A stretch of 64,000 nt of DNA. Origin: Adenophora triphylla var. japonica. Its lineage: Eukaryota; Streptophyta; Magnoliopsida; Asterales; Campanulaceae. This document shows, one piece after another, positions 54,301-64,000 of this stretch (positions within the stretch are counted from its first letter, which is position 1; every line of letters starts with the position of its first letter). The stretch spans positions 62,001 to 126,000 of the forward strand of contig JAFEMH010001298.1 of assembly GCA_022495995.1 (NCBI GenBank), given 5' to 3'. A model generated the notes under the pieces. The model searched no databases. It saw only the letters and a list, made by a program, of their open reading frames with translations, and was not told the origin of the DNA. A program made the translations under genes and the position numbers.

Positions 54301-55904
54301 GTAAGTACCCAAATCGCTCATGCCTTCCTGCTAATTTTCCCGACATTTCGGTAAATTTCCGGTAATTCCCTGACCTTCCTAGTGTTCCGGAAATGTTGGA
54401 ACAAATTCAAATTTAAATTAGGGCTGTAAGGAGCCTTCCTAATTAAGAAAACACGTTTTTCTTAATTAGGAGAGGCTTCTAGAATGATGCCACCTTGCAT
54501 GGTTCTAGAATGCCGAGTCATTGTGGATAATGCCGCACGGCCTCATTTGCAAAGAGCTCGCAGCCGCACGGCTTCATTAGCCTTATCCGCATCGCCTATA
54601 AATAGAGCCCTCCTCTACCCATTTCAAACAACAACAACAACAACACCAACAAATCACACACACACAACCACCACTCCTGCACGTGAAGAATCCCTTTCAA
54701 GGTTCAAGAAGGTGAAGAAGAAGCTCAAGAAGCCATCTCCCTCCTCCTTGAAGGTCCAAGACCAACCTCCTCCAAGCTCCGTCCAAAGAATCGAAGAAAA
54801 CGATTGGTAACCTCGCACGCCCTACCTTTGCATCCTAATTGCATTATAAATTGCTCATTGCATTGTCTTTATATTGCTTGGGACTTGGTAGATTAAAGAT
54901 CATATCTTTATAATCCCCTTCCCCTTTTTCATGCATTAAGACCTCATTTGTCATAAAAATGTAGTCTTTTTCATAAAGGTGCATCCTTTGCACCTAAAAC
55001 CCCCATTTTCCAATAAAAATGTTATCTTTATGCATCATTTGCATATAAAGATCAAATCTTTTTAATAAAAATGCATCCTTTGCATCAAAATCCCTTTTCA
55101 ATGCATCCTTTGCATAAAATCAAATCTTTATGTATCATTTGCATAAAGATCATTTCTTTCAATCAAAAAGCATCATTTGCAACCTAAAAATGTCATCTTT
55201 TCATTAAAGAGTCATTTTTTATCATGCATTTCCCTTTTCCCCTAACCTTGGAACGGACCGGTGTAAAAGTTCTCATCTTTGCATCGTTCCTTCCATTAAA
55301 GGTTCATGATTTCTTTAGGAAAAGGATAACCTTGAACCCTATATCTCCAATTATCGCTTAAGAATGAGTATGAAGCCTCTATACGAGCTCGACCGTCTTA
55401 AAGCGTAGGATTGATGGGCTAAGGACATTCCTTCCTAAAGAACCTCATCTTTGACCCAAAAGAGAGTCATTCTCTCGATCACGCAAGTCCCGAGGGTCCC
55501 GAGGTTTAAATGCGTTGATCATAAGTCATAAGATGAGGACGGGATCATAATCCCTAATACATAAATTCCAAGGAATCCCGAGCGACAACCAACAAATGGT
55601 TTGTACGTCCGGAAGATAACTTGGGACATTTCCCCCCCTTTTTATTTTCAAACACATGCACACAAAGAAAGCACGCAAGCAAACACGATTAATGAAATCT
55701 AGGGAGACTTGTTCCGGCAAGGCACCTTGGGTGAACGCCAAACGTTCTTCCCAAGGGGTAACTTAACCTCCGAACCCATAAAACCTTTTTTTCAAAGTTT
55801 TGAGGTAATCAAAATGGCGTGGCGACTCCGTTTTTTCAAATAACTCGGATGTCTTCAAACCCGCGTGAATTCCAATAAACAAAAATTTTGGGCACACATT
55901 CACA
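54301..55904 (+). repeat. 3' LTR of element N
   Basis: 1604 bp, starting GTAAGTACCC (the first T of TG is missing) and ending CACATTCACA before TSD CTCGT. Confidence 0.93.
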
Positions 55905-57039
55905 CTCGTGCGCATCAAGAAAGTTCAAGCAGGGGCTTGCCTTCGCCCTCAAATGCTCCAAAAAAAAAAAAAAAGAGCTCAAACAGAAGCTGCACAAAAA
56001 AAAAAAAAAAGAAGCTCAAGCAGAAGCTACACAAAAAAAAAGCTCAAGCAGAAGCTTCACAAAAATAAATGAGGTCAAAGACCCAGAGCCAACGATCAAG
56101 AAGCAATGGATTCATTAAAACCGTCAAATACGACTTGTCAAGGAATCACCTCAAGGCTCGTGCCTCATCATTCAACCTTCCGAGCCTTTTCGCCAAAGGC
56201 CGCGCAAATATTCATGCCCTGGCCCCAAAGCCAAACACGGTCAAAAACCCGAACTACGTCGACCTGAGCTCCTTGTCTTAAGGGGAACGTAGGCATCCAG
56301 AAATGGTCCGATCATAAACACATACAAATCCACAAACCCGATCTCATCAATGACCTCTCCTATACACAAACCTTCTTTCACACCAGACCAACTCGATCCT
56401 TGATACCGGTTGACTTTCTCCTCGTGATTAATCAAAGCATATCAGGTTTAATTGTTGAATAACCCGAACATCAACAAAGGGTTTTAAGCAAACAAGTGAT
56501 CATTGTGAACAAATCAAGTTTTCAGGTGTCTCGACAAGTCTTCTTTTTCTACAAAATAGGACAATAGAGCTAAACATCGATTTTCCGTCGCCAAGGGCTT
56601 CCATACACTTTTACAAGCTTTTCAAGACTCATACTCTCTCAAAAGAGTCAAACCCAAAAGCATTTCTTTTCAGGCCTACATCAAATAAGGCATTCACACA
56701 AAAGGGGACCCGTTCCCACCTTTTCAAAAAATAAATACGCCCTTGCAAGTGTACATTACGAGTCATTTCTCCCACAAAAGAGGGTCGAACTACGCAGACC
56801 TGAGCCTCTCGGTCCCGAGGGGAACGTAGGCGGCCTTCATTGGTTCGGTCTAAGGAATACACAAAATTCCAAAAATTGATGCCACCAAGGCTCAGAAAGA
56901 AGCAAGCAAGAGATTTTGCGTCTCGACAAAGCTTTAAAAGTAAATCACAAATCATCACGCTTAAAACACTTCTTGATGAGTTCAAGCACGGTCTACTCTC
57001 AAACTCACAACATGCTAAAAGACGACTTAAAACATTTAA
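55905..57039 (+). other. O sequence after the N insertion
   Basis: Begins with the second copy of AGGGGCTTGCCTTCGCCCTC (55931-55950), then three A-run-separated units of GCTCAAGCAGAAGC (55975-56060). Hairpin motifs at 56251-56298 and 56787-56835. Block 56963-57030 (CTTCTTGATGAGTTCAAGCA) matches N at 48112. No intact coding sequence. Confidence 0.55.
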
Positions 57040-58130
57040 CAATCAATGTGTCTGCGATGCCGATGAATGGATACTCGGTGTTTCGAAGGTCATTCCATGC
57101 TACTCGCGTTTGCCCTTCATCACTCTTTCCTTTCCTCCCTCGTCCCCAACGAGTCTTTTTTCATTCCCCATGAAGCGAGTTCTCGTCTCCTCATTCCGAG
57201 ATCAGGAGTCCTCCTTGTCGTGTCAAACGAATCCGCCGCTCTCGAGCATCGTTCACCCGTGCCTCTCGGCTCGGATCTCCTCCCTACGAGTCCGCAAAAG
57301 GGGACCTCTCCCCGCCACCTGTCAACTCGAGTCCTCGTAGTCAAACAAAGCGTCTCCCATGACATCCCGAGGGTTAGACCAAGCTTCGCACTCCTAAGGC
57401 TATAGCGGAGACGACAATCTTGCCCTGCACTGCTTCACGCCCGCTCCCCAAAACCACTTGGGTCTGCCCGATATGCTACTCATACCAATCCGTGTACTCG
57501 ATGGTCAAGACAACATTCTCCCGCATCTAAGGAGCACCACAGAGGGAAAGCGGAATACTTCCATACCCTCGAAAATACATAAAAGCATCGGGATCCGTCA
57601 TGCGTAAAGAAGCTACCTCCACGTTGGCAATGTCATCCCGGCCAAAGAAAGGCTCTGCCTCATCCCGAACCGACGGGAAACAAGCAACGGAACACGTAAA
57701 GAGGACCAAGGCAAACACGGAACTCGACAACATAGGAACCTTCCCGACAGCCCTCCTAGTTTCAATCCCCCAAAGGGAAACCCACCAACGAATCTGATGC
57801 GTACTCAAGATGTGCCATCCATCTCTCCCAAGCAGCATCGATCCATGTCCAAGACAAAAGGTCACCGAGCAAACGTCCACGGACTAAGAGACGCCGTGAG
57901 ACACTCGGGCATGGCTGAAGCCTCTCTCGCAACCATAATGCAAGCAAAGCGAGGGCTTCCCCGCATGAATCGGTCCCTCATCACCAGATGATCTACACCG
58001 TGGAAGGTTTCCCTGGAACCAAAGGAACGATATCTCGCCCGCCCGACAATGGCTCGCCATATCAAACAGAGCACCGTCACATATCCCGAGGTAGCCAACC
58101 CCGAAAAGAGTGGCTATCAAGCACAAAGCG
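57040..58130 (-). pseudogene. O antisense gene remnant (counterpart of N antisense gene 1)
   Basis: Minus-strand frames hold ARYRSFGSRETFHGVDHLVM, IMVAREASAMPECLTASLSP, HILSTHQIRWWVSLWGIETR and EVASLRMTDPDAFMYFRGYG. They lie in the same order and position as VAGEARGFAQGFADS, STSDIRWWIPHWRLRT and EVVSLDMRDPAGFSFFSRAW of N. Similarity is moderate, so the two genes diverged well before these insertions. Broken by several shifts. Confidence 0.5.
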
Positions 58131-58437
58131 AACGCGTCCCAGATACATCACTTCCCGCCACCGCTCATGAAACCGTCAAAGCTGCCACCCCCAACCGCCG
58201 TAAAACTTGCCAAAGTCGCCTCGGCCTCCATTAACCACAAATGCATTCCCGGATCATGCGACATGCACAAAAATAATAATAAGCTAGCAACAATTCCTAG
58301 GTCAATCCCGAATCACAAATACGTCATTACATCTTAAATAAAATACTTTGTTTGTGCAAATACAAGTGTTTTATTACAGTGTACAAAATGTCTCGTTGCT
58401 CTACAAAAACAATGGAAAGAGGAAAAGCAAAAGAGCC

Positions 58438-58640
58438 CTAATCCGATTCATCATCATCCTCCTCCACAAATGAGAAATTCGGCATCTCGGCGCCTCCGCC
58501 AGCCCACATCATCGTCCTCGGTGAACCCAAGACCTTCCTCAACCTGATAATCCAAGAAGTCCACGTGAATAAGAACGAAGAAGGAAAAAGAAGATGAGCC
58601 ATCCCTCCTCTCCTTGTCCAGACTCCGAGGCGTCCCACGT
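58438..58640 (-). pseudogene. O antisense frame with acidic C-terminus
   Basis: A minus-strand frame ending MPNFSFVEEDDDESD (stop at 58438) resembles the acidic end of N antisense gene 2 in position and character. Upstream it runs into tandem repeats, so the body of the gene has been replaced or lost. Confidence 0.35.
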
Positions 58641-58649
58641 CCTCGCCAA

Positions 58650-59250
58650 GTTCGACAGAGGTGCTACCTCGCCCTCGCCAAGTTCGGACAGAGGCTCCAT
58701 CTCGCCCTCACCGCAAGTTCGACAGAGGCGCTACCTCGCCCTCGCCAAGTTCGTACAAAGGCTCCATCTCGCCCTCACCGCAAGTTCGACAGAGGCGCCA
58801 TCTCGCCCTCACCGCAAGTTCGTACAGAGGCGCTACCTCATCCTCACCAAGTTCGACAGAGGTTCCACCTCGCCTCACCGCAAGTTCGGACAGAGGCGCT
58901 ACCTCGCCCTCACCAAGTTCGGAGCAGGCTCCATCTCGCCCTCCCCGCAAGTTCGGAGACAGGCGCTACCTCGCCCTCACCAAGTTCGAGATAGAGGCTC
59001 CATCTCGCCCTCCCCGCAAGTTCGCACAGAGGCGCTACCTCGCCCTCACCAAGTTCGAGACAGAGGTTCCACCTCGCCTCACCGCAAGTTCGACAGAGGC
59101 GCTACCTCGCCCTCACCAAGTTCAGACAGAGGCTCCATCTCGCCCTCACCGCAAGTTCGTACAGAGGCGCTACCTCGCCCTCACCAAGTTCGAGGCAGAG
59201 GTTCCACCTCGCCCTCACCGCAAGTTCGAACAAAGGCTCCGTCGCGTCCT
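58650..59250. repeat. Minisatellite B in O (about 33-35 bp units)
   Basis: About 18 units alternating GACAGAGGCGCTACCTCGCC and GACAGAGGCTCCATCTCGCC types, each closing in CAAGTTCG, forming a higher-order pair of about 68 bp. The long frames here (up to 236 codons) arise because the unit has few stops. Confidence 0.92.
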
Positions 59251-59689
59251 CATCCTTTTCACTGACTTCGTCAAAACGCCACGCATCCGCAGATTTCAAA
59301 GAACTTCGGCCGTGGGCGCCACACGTCCTCAACATTTCAACAACTCGATCGTAGGCGCCCCACGCCTCTAACACTTCAAAGCAATTCACCCAAAGACGCC
59401 ACCATGTCCTCTTCATCTCTGGCCGAGGTGCCCCACATCCTCAACAATTCAACTTCCTCCTCACAAAGGTGCCTCCTCTGCAGTAAACACAAAGCAAAGG
59501 TATGTCAATAAACTTCAAACTTGAGAGACATAGCTGTAATAAATGCTACATAAAAGAAGAATCCCAAAGACGGCATGATGCCTTTCCAAAATTCCCACAA
59601 ACAAAGTTCCATATAGGATCCACAAAATGCCCATCAAACTCAACTTAGGTCCGGACGCCTTAGAATAGTCTCAACTTAGGTCATATTCC

Positions 59690-60090
59690 CGAACTAGGTC
59701 CCAACTTAGGGTCATATTCTGAACTAGGTCCCAACTTAGGGTCATACTCTTGAACTAAGTCTCCTTAGGTCATACTCTGAACTAGGTCCCAACTTAGGTC
59801 ATACTCCTGAACTAGGTCCCAACTTAGGTCATACTCCTGAACTAGGTCCCAACTTAGGTCATATTCCTGAACTAGGTCCCAACTTAGGTCATACTCCGAA
59901 CTAGGTCCCAACTTAGGTTCATACTCCCGAACTAGGTCCCAACTTAGGTCATATTCCTGAACTAGGTCCCAACTTAGGTCATACTCTGAACTAGGTCCCA
60001 ACTTAGGTCATACTCCCGAACTAGGTCCCAACTTAGGTCATACTCCCGAACTAGGTCACAACTTAGGTTCATACTCCCGAACTAAGCTTC
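59690..60090. repeat. Minisatellite C in O (about 30 bp units)
   Basis: About 13 units of AACTTAGGTCATACTCC then TGAACTAGGTCCC, with one-base length variation. Confidence 0.95.
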
Positions 60091-60139
60091 AACTCAGGAC
60101 ATCACCACGTCCACTCACCACAAACCTCACTACTTCACC

Positions 60140-60440
60140 ACAGGCAGCCCGGAAGGCTTTAAACCACTCGGTCCGGAAGACCGTATAAACCTCCCCCATC
60201 ACTATCTCCAGCCCGGAAGGCTTTAAACCACTCAGTCCGGAGGCCCCGTATAAATCGCCTAAACTACTATCCCCGGCCCGGAAGGCTTTAAACCACTCGG
60301 TCCAGGAGATCAGATAAATCACCAAACTACTATCCCCGGCCAAGGCTCTAAACCACTCGGTCCGAAGACCGTATAAATCTCCCAAATCACTATCGCCGGC
60401 CGGAAGGCCTTAAACCACCCGATTAGGAAAATCGTAAAAT
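60140..60440. repeat. Minisatellite D in O (about 60 bp units)
   Basis: Five units containing GGCCCGGAAGGCTTTAAACC, ACTCGGTCCGGA and CCGTATAAATC. The minus-strand frame across it is an artefact. Confidence 0.92.
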
Positions 60441-60460
60441 TTCCATCCCAGGATACCACC

Positions 60461-60982
60461 ACGTCCTCACAATTGACCTCGGCGGTCACCACATATCAGG
60501 ACATCACCCCGTCCTTATCACTGACCTCGGCGGTCACACAACACTTTAGGGCACCACCACGCTCACATACACTCCACAATTTCACGACCTCTGAACTACG
60601 ACCAGGCTTGATTCCCGCCAGGGATACGTAGGAATCCTATCACAGGGTCCAGCCATCGACCTATACGGTCACTCAGGACACCACCACGTCCTTATCACTG
60701 ACCTCGGCGGTCACACAACACTTCGTGGCACCACCACGCCCGCACTCACAAACACTCACCCCACACACAAACTACGATCAGGCTTGATTCCCGCTAGGGA
60801 TACGTAGGAATCCTATCACAGAGTCCAGCCAACTGGCCTAAGCGGTCAAACAACAGAACACCGCCGTGTCCTCACGCACCGACCCACACGGTCACTTCCT
60901 CTCCCAGCACGCGATCCAGATCAGGACCCTTATCTTATCGAAGACCCCACTTCATCCATAAGTGACGTCGTCGAGGGGCTTC
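60461..60982 (+). repeat. Duplicated block with hairpin motifs before the O 3' LTR
   Basis: CTTATCACTGACCTCGGCGG followed by CACACAACACTT occurs at about 60512 and 60690. Each copy leads to a hairpin motif (60593-60637 and 60769-60813). The end TCGAGGGGCTTC (60971-60982) is the PPT before the 3' LTR. Confidence 0.8.
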
Positions 60983-62444
60983 TGTAAGTACCCCAATCTG
61001 GATCACCCTCCCATCCCAAAGATACGACAAAACCGGAGGCAAACTTCCTGAGGGTCATAACTCCTTCATACGAACTCCGATTGAGACGTGCCATATATGG
61101 TTGGAAAGCTCTCGACGAGAGCTAGCTTGCCATCACATTCACAAGAGCATGGAAAGTCCGTACGGACCTCTTTGCATGCCAAAGGTCCGTACGGACCTCT
61201 TTGCACCGAACATAATCATTACGAAAATCCCGCTTAAAGTCCACGAGATTCCCTCAAATCCAGGAAATCCATCATTACCTAAGAGGTCCGTACGGACCTC
61301 TTTGCGATTTTCCACTACTATAAATAGAGGGCTTCCCCTCCTCATTTTTTCACACCTCCCACTTCTCTCTTCCTCCACTAAGCCTTCGGCTCCCTTCTAA
61401 GACCTTTTCGAGGCATTCCCGGCCCCTTCGGATCCTTCCGAGGCCTTCCGAGCTCCCTTGTGGTGCTCAGAAGCCTCCCGAGCGCTCCCGAGACGGCTCC
61501 CGCGCCGCCCCGAGGCACTCGAGGTACTCGAGGCCCCTCGTGGTACTCCGAGGCCTCGCTCGGTCTTTCCACGGTGTCCCGCTCTTTCCGAGTCAAACCG
61601 ACGATCCCAAACCACGCCGAAACTGCCAGTGACTCACTGCCACCACAACGCACGCCGAAACTGCGAGTGACTCGCCACCACAACGCACGCCAGAAATCCC
61701 CTGCCCGAGTGACTCCTGCCACCACAACGCACGCCGAAACTGCTTGCAGTGACTCCACCGCCACCACAACGCACGCCGAACCTCTGCCCGAGTGATCCCG
61801 ACGATCCCCACGCACGCCGAACCTGCCCGAACGCAGCCGCAACCTCAACTCACGCCGAAACTGCGTCCGCGGACAACCGGCATCTTCCAAAGCAATCCCA
61901 ATCCTAACGCTACTCCGACCTCAAACACCATTCCCGGCGGAAGACAGACACGAACCAACATTGGTAAGGCTTCCTTCCTACACTATTTCAATACATTTCC
62001 ATACATAGCATACAATGTAGACATCCGATACAGCATGCATTTTTAAAAGCACACACACACACACACAACATTTAAAGGATATTAGGGGTATCCGAAAGAC
62101 TCGTATTTACGAGGCTACTCGGGTGAGCTCTAATATTCTAATATTCTCTTCCCGGGGAGTCATCTGACCTCCGAACTCAAAATCTCATCACACAAAAACG
62201 GTTTAAAATTATCTTTAAACTGATGCCCTTTTTCAATGTTTTGGGCTTAATAAAAACGGCGTGGCGACTCTACAAAATGCGAAAGCAAAACGGCGAGACA
62301 CCTCCAACACGCAACGCTAAAACGGAATAAGCCAGATGCCGGGGCGCGATTGTGCTGCCTCTCGGATCCGGGCGACTTCCCGAACAGCGACAAATGCGAG
62401 ATGCACGGGGCCTCCGCGCGTGAGCCGGATCCCGGGTAATTTCA
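60983..62444 (+). repeat. 3' LTR of element O
   Basis: 1462 bp, TGTAAGTACCCCAATCTGG to GGTAATTTCA, followed by TSD CCTAC and G1 RNase H codons. Compared with the 5' LTR it has many 1-4 base indels in the GC-rich part and few elsewhere. Confidence 0.93.
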
Positions 62445-63230
62445 CCTACGCCTTGGTCGTAGCTTCCAGGAAGTTGCGAGCCTATTTTTTGGCTCATCCT
62501 ATTGTCTTGCTAACTAATGCACCCCTGAGGAAAATCCTGCATAAACCAGAAAGTTCAGGCTGATTACTCAACTAGTCAATTGCTCACACAGAATTCGACA
62601 TTGAGTATAGGCCTCGAAAGGCATTGAAAGCTCAAGCTTTGGCGGACTTCTTGGTCGAGATTGCGTTCACCAAGGAAGATTGCGAAGTACGAGCTCAGAA
62701 GGAGAAAGCAAAGGGAAAGGAACCAGCAACTCAGCCCGCCATAAGTTTGCCCGACGATTGCTGAAAAGTATACTCTGATGGGTCGGCAACAAAGAACGTT
62801 AGTGGAGATGGAATTGTATTGGTCAAGACAGAATCAGGGACAGTCTACGAGGAAGCACTGAGGTTCAAGTTTGAAGCATCTAACAACCAGGCCGAGTAAG
62901 AAGCTTTGGTCGCAGCCATCGAATATGCAAAGTGTTTCGGAGCAACCAAGATCGTGGCTTACTGTGACTCGCAGTTGATAGTAAATCAAGTTAAAGGAGA
63001 GTATGAGGTCCTGAATCCCACCTTGGCCAAGTACTGTGACCTGGTGAAGGAGCTGATCAAAGACTTGGAATTTTGGGAGATACAGAGGGTTGGTCGAGAT
63101 GATAATGAATTGGCCGACCTACTCTCAAAACTGGCTACATCGGACGAACATCATGGGGAACCTATCTCTCAACCTCGAACATCCAGCTTATTAGAGGGTT
63201 CAGATTTAATGCTTGGAGGATACTACTAGA
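62445..63230 (+). pseudogene. G1 RNase H C-terminal part and second (archaeal-type) RNase H
   Basis: After the TSD CCTAC the frame reads YALVVASRKLRAYFLAHPIV, then IEYRPRKALKAQALADFLVE (about 62600-62660), the linker to the second RNase H. That domain (about 62770-63150) has KVYSDGSATKNVSGDGIVLV, the EASNNQAE segment, VAYCDSQLIVNQV and VGRDDNELADLLSKLA, with the D-E-D-type catalytic positions. Stops: TGA at about 62561 (Trp expected), TAG at about 62572, TGA at about 62761 and TAA at 62897. A second RNase H in front of integrase is the mark of the Tat lineage. Confidence 0.88.
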
Positions 63231-64000
63231 GAATGGGTCTACACCAAGTGCTGGATCGAGGAAATGCGAGCTTATCTTGAGACCGGCGAGCTACCTGATG
63301 ACGAGAAAGCAGCTCGAGCTATCAAGAAAAAGGCTCTGAGTTACGTTATTCAAGGAAATGCGTTATTCATGAGGTCCTTCACTAAGCCATTATTGAGATG
63401 TGTTCACCCTCAAGAAGTTACTCAATTGATGTACGAGGTACATAGTGGGGTTTGTGGTGGACACCCCAGGGCAAGAACTTTGGCTGACAAATTGATTACA
63501 TTGGGGTATTATTGGCCGCACATGAGAACAGACGCTCACGATATTGTTCAGGGGTGCGACCAGTGCCAAAGATTCACCGATCTACCTCACTTGCCTACAA
63601 CCGAGCAAACTCCAGTGGTCGCAACTTGGCCCTTCGATATGTGGGGAGTCGATTTGATTGGTCCCTTCCCACCCGCCCGAGGAAATTGCAAGTATGTGAT
63701 CGTTGCTATTGATTACTTTACAAAGTGGGTCGAGGCCAAGCCTTTAGCCAGGATTACAGAGGAGAACGCCATCAACTTCATTCATGATTTCATTTGGTGT
63801 CGATTTGGAATTCCTCGAGCTATAGTGTCAGATAACGGGCTACAGTTCTCCACATCTTTCGAAGAAGAATTGAACAGAGTTAGAGTCAAGCATTGAAAGT
63901 CATCAGTCTCCTATCCTCAAGGTAACGGGCAAGCTGAAACAGCGAACAAACTGGTCCTTTCTGCACTCAAGACGGGTTTAGTTGGTCGACAAAGCAACTG
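63213..64000 (+). pseudogene. G1 integrase (partial, runs past the window end)
   Basis: Open to 63896, starting near REWVYTKCWIEEMRAYLETG. The HHCC zinc domain is in HSGVCGGHPRARTLADKL and GCDQCQRF (63432-63575). The catalytic core starts at DMWGVDLIGPFPPARGNCKY (first Asp at about 63652) and has DYFTKWVEAKPL and IVSDNGLQF (second Asp). A TGA at 63894, probably from CGA (Arg), interrupts before SYPQGNGQAETANK, which carries the catalytic Glu. The enzyme would insert the cDNA and make the 5-bp target duplication. The C-terminal domain is outside the window. Confidence 0.9.

Larger units (their letters stand above)
37480..55904 (+). mobile_element. Element N: Ogre/Tat-like retrotransposon with two antisense genes, nested in O
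   Basis: 18,425 bp. LTRs 37480-39088 and 54301-55904, TSD CTCGT (37475-37479 and 55905-55909), PBS at 39093. Sense gag-pol occupies 40889 to about 47595 (protease, RT with YVDD, RNase H, second RNase H, integrase). Then two minus-strand genes (49722 to about 48240; 52804 to 50248), a 60/50-bp tandem array and hairpin motifs. The PPT region GCCGAGGGCTTC abuts the 3' LTR, whose first T is missing. Large size, dual RNase H and the TGTAAGTACC LTR start relate it to O; the LTRs of the two are similar only in design, not in sequence. Confidence 0.88.
31923..62444 (+). mobile_element. Element O: Ogre/Tat-like LTR retrotransposon, non-autonomous, hosting element N
   Basis: LTRs 31923-33393 and 60983-62444 (both TGTAAGTACC to TGTAATTTCA or GGTAATTTCA). 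TSD is CCTAC (31918-31922 and 62445-62449), inside the RNase H codons of G1. PBS follows at 33395. Without N (37480-55904 plus one TSD copy) O is about 12.1 kb: gag (34793-36640), a remnant of the pol start (about 36920-37060), an antisense-gene remnant (about 57040-58130) and a 3' region with four minisatellite arrays. No RT, RNase H or integrase was found, so it would depend on an autonomous relative. Confidence 0.88.
26998..64000 (+). mobile_element. Ty3-gypsy element G1 (Tat lineage), split by a 30.5-kb nested insertion and running off the window
   Basis: 5' LTR 26998-27651, PBS, gag, protease, RT and the start of RNase H up to 31922. It resumes exactly in frame at 62445-62450 after the insertion of element O, continuing through RNase H, a second RNase H and integrase to the window end. 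The dual RNase H and the order PR-RT-RH-aRH-INT define the Tat lineage. The 3' LTR is outside the window. Premature stops are mostly explained by transitions (CAA to TAA, TGG to TAG or TGA). Solo LTRs of the same family lie at 3411-4064 and 8841-9514. Confidence 0.9.

Noticed and set aside
58594..59371. 223- and 236-codon frames rich in SPS and RPH
   Set aside because: Open only because the 33-35 bp minisatellite unit lacks stops; the product is a simple repeat.
59765..60385. Minus-strand frames over minisatellites C and D
   Set aside because: Repeat artefacts without protein similarity.
1..64000. tRNA, rRNA, CRISPR, riboswitch or organelle sequence
   Set aside because: None recognised by eye; the PBS sequences match tRNA 3' ends but are parts of retrotransposons.

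Overview
The window is nuclear DNA of a seed plant, most likely a eudicot. Evidence: at least a dozen Stowaway-type MITEs ending in CTCCCTCCGTCCC-like inverted repeats with TA target duplications, a plant RTE-type LINE, a SIRE/Maximus-like Ty1-copia element, Tat/Ogre-lineage Ty3-gypsy elements with a second (archaeal-type) RNase H, and one ordinary plant gene with a GT-AG intron. No bacterial operons, CRISPR, rRNA or tRNA genes were recognised. The species cannot be named from the sequence.

Layout. (1) 1-11.9 kb is gene-poor and AT-rich. It holds MITEs, solo LTRs of two related families (A at 1648-2448 and 5286-6007; B at 3411-4064 and 8841-9514), a 5'-truncated RTE LINE (about 4815 down to 3175, minus strand) whose 3' UTR is interrupted by a family-B solo LTR, and a long AAAAAT hexanucleotide array (10287-11089). 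The only convincing host gene is at 6908-7644 (+). It encodes a 131-residue single-span membrane protein like Arabidopsis At5g65660, and its intron carries a MITE. (2) 11992-22606 is a MITE split by a 10.3-kb copia element (12078-22419; LTRs 765 and 762 bp; TSD AATAT). That element has a decayed gag-pol and an extra ORF after pol. (3) 22.6-27 kb is again MITE-rich, with a small copia fragment. (4) From 26998 to beyond the window end lies a three-layer nest. A Tat-lineage gypsy element G1 (5' LTR 26998-27651) is split inside its RNase H by a 30.5-kb insertion (31923-62444; TSD CCTAC). That insertion is an Ogre/Tat-like element O (LTRs about 1.47 kb), itself split by an 18.4-kb related element N (37480-55904; LTRs about 1.6 kb; TSD CTCGT). 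G1 resumes at 62445 and runs off the end inside its integrase.

How the parts work together. O keeps gag but only a trace of pol, so it looks non-autonomous. N carries gag, protease, RT, dual RNase H and integrase in sense, all frameshifted. Behind pol it carries two antisense genes, one resembling DUF7745-type and one resembling plant-mobile-domain (PMD) proteins, the latter with apparent introns. O keeps remnants of a similar antisense region. Palindromes with a CCGYACGG core occur as pairs about 30 bp apart, and one lies about 28-30 bp upstream of the TATA box in the LTRs of both O and N. The same arrangement occurs upstream of the antisense PMD-like gene of N. A second recurrent motif, GAACTACG...CGTAGG with a hairpin inside, occurs seven times in the 3' regions of O and N. 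The copia element has its own dispersed hairpin motif (GATGTG...CACATC) in LTRs, coding and non-coding parts. These cis-motif systems and the antisense genes are the least explained content of the window.
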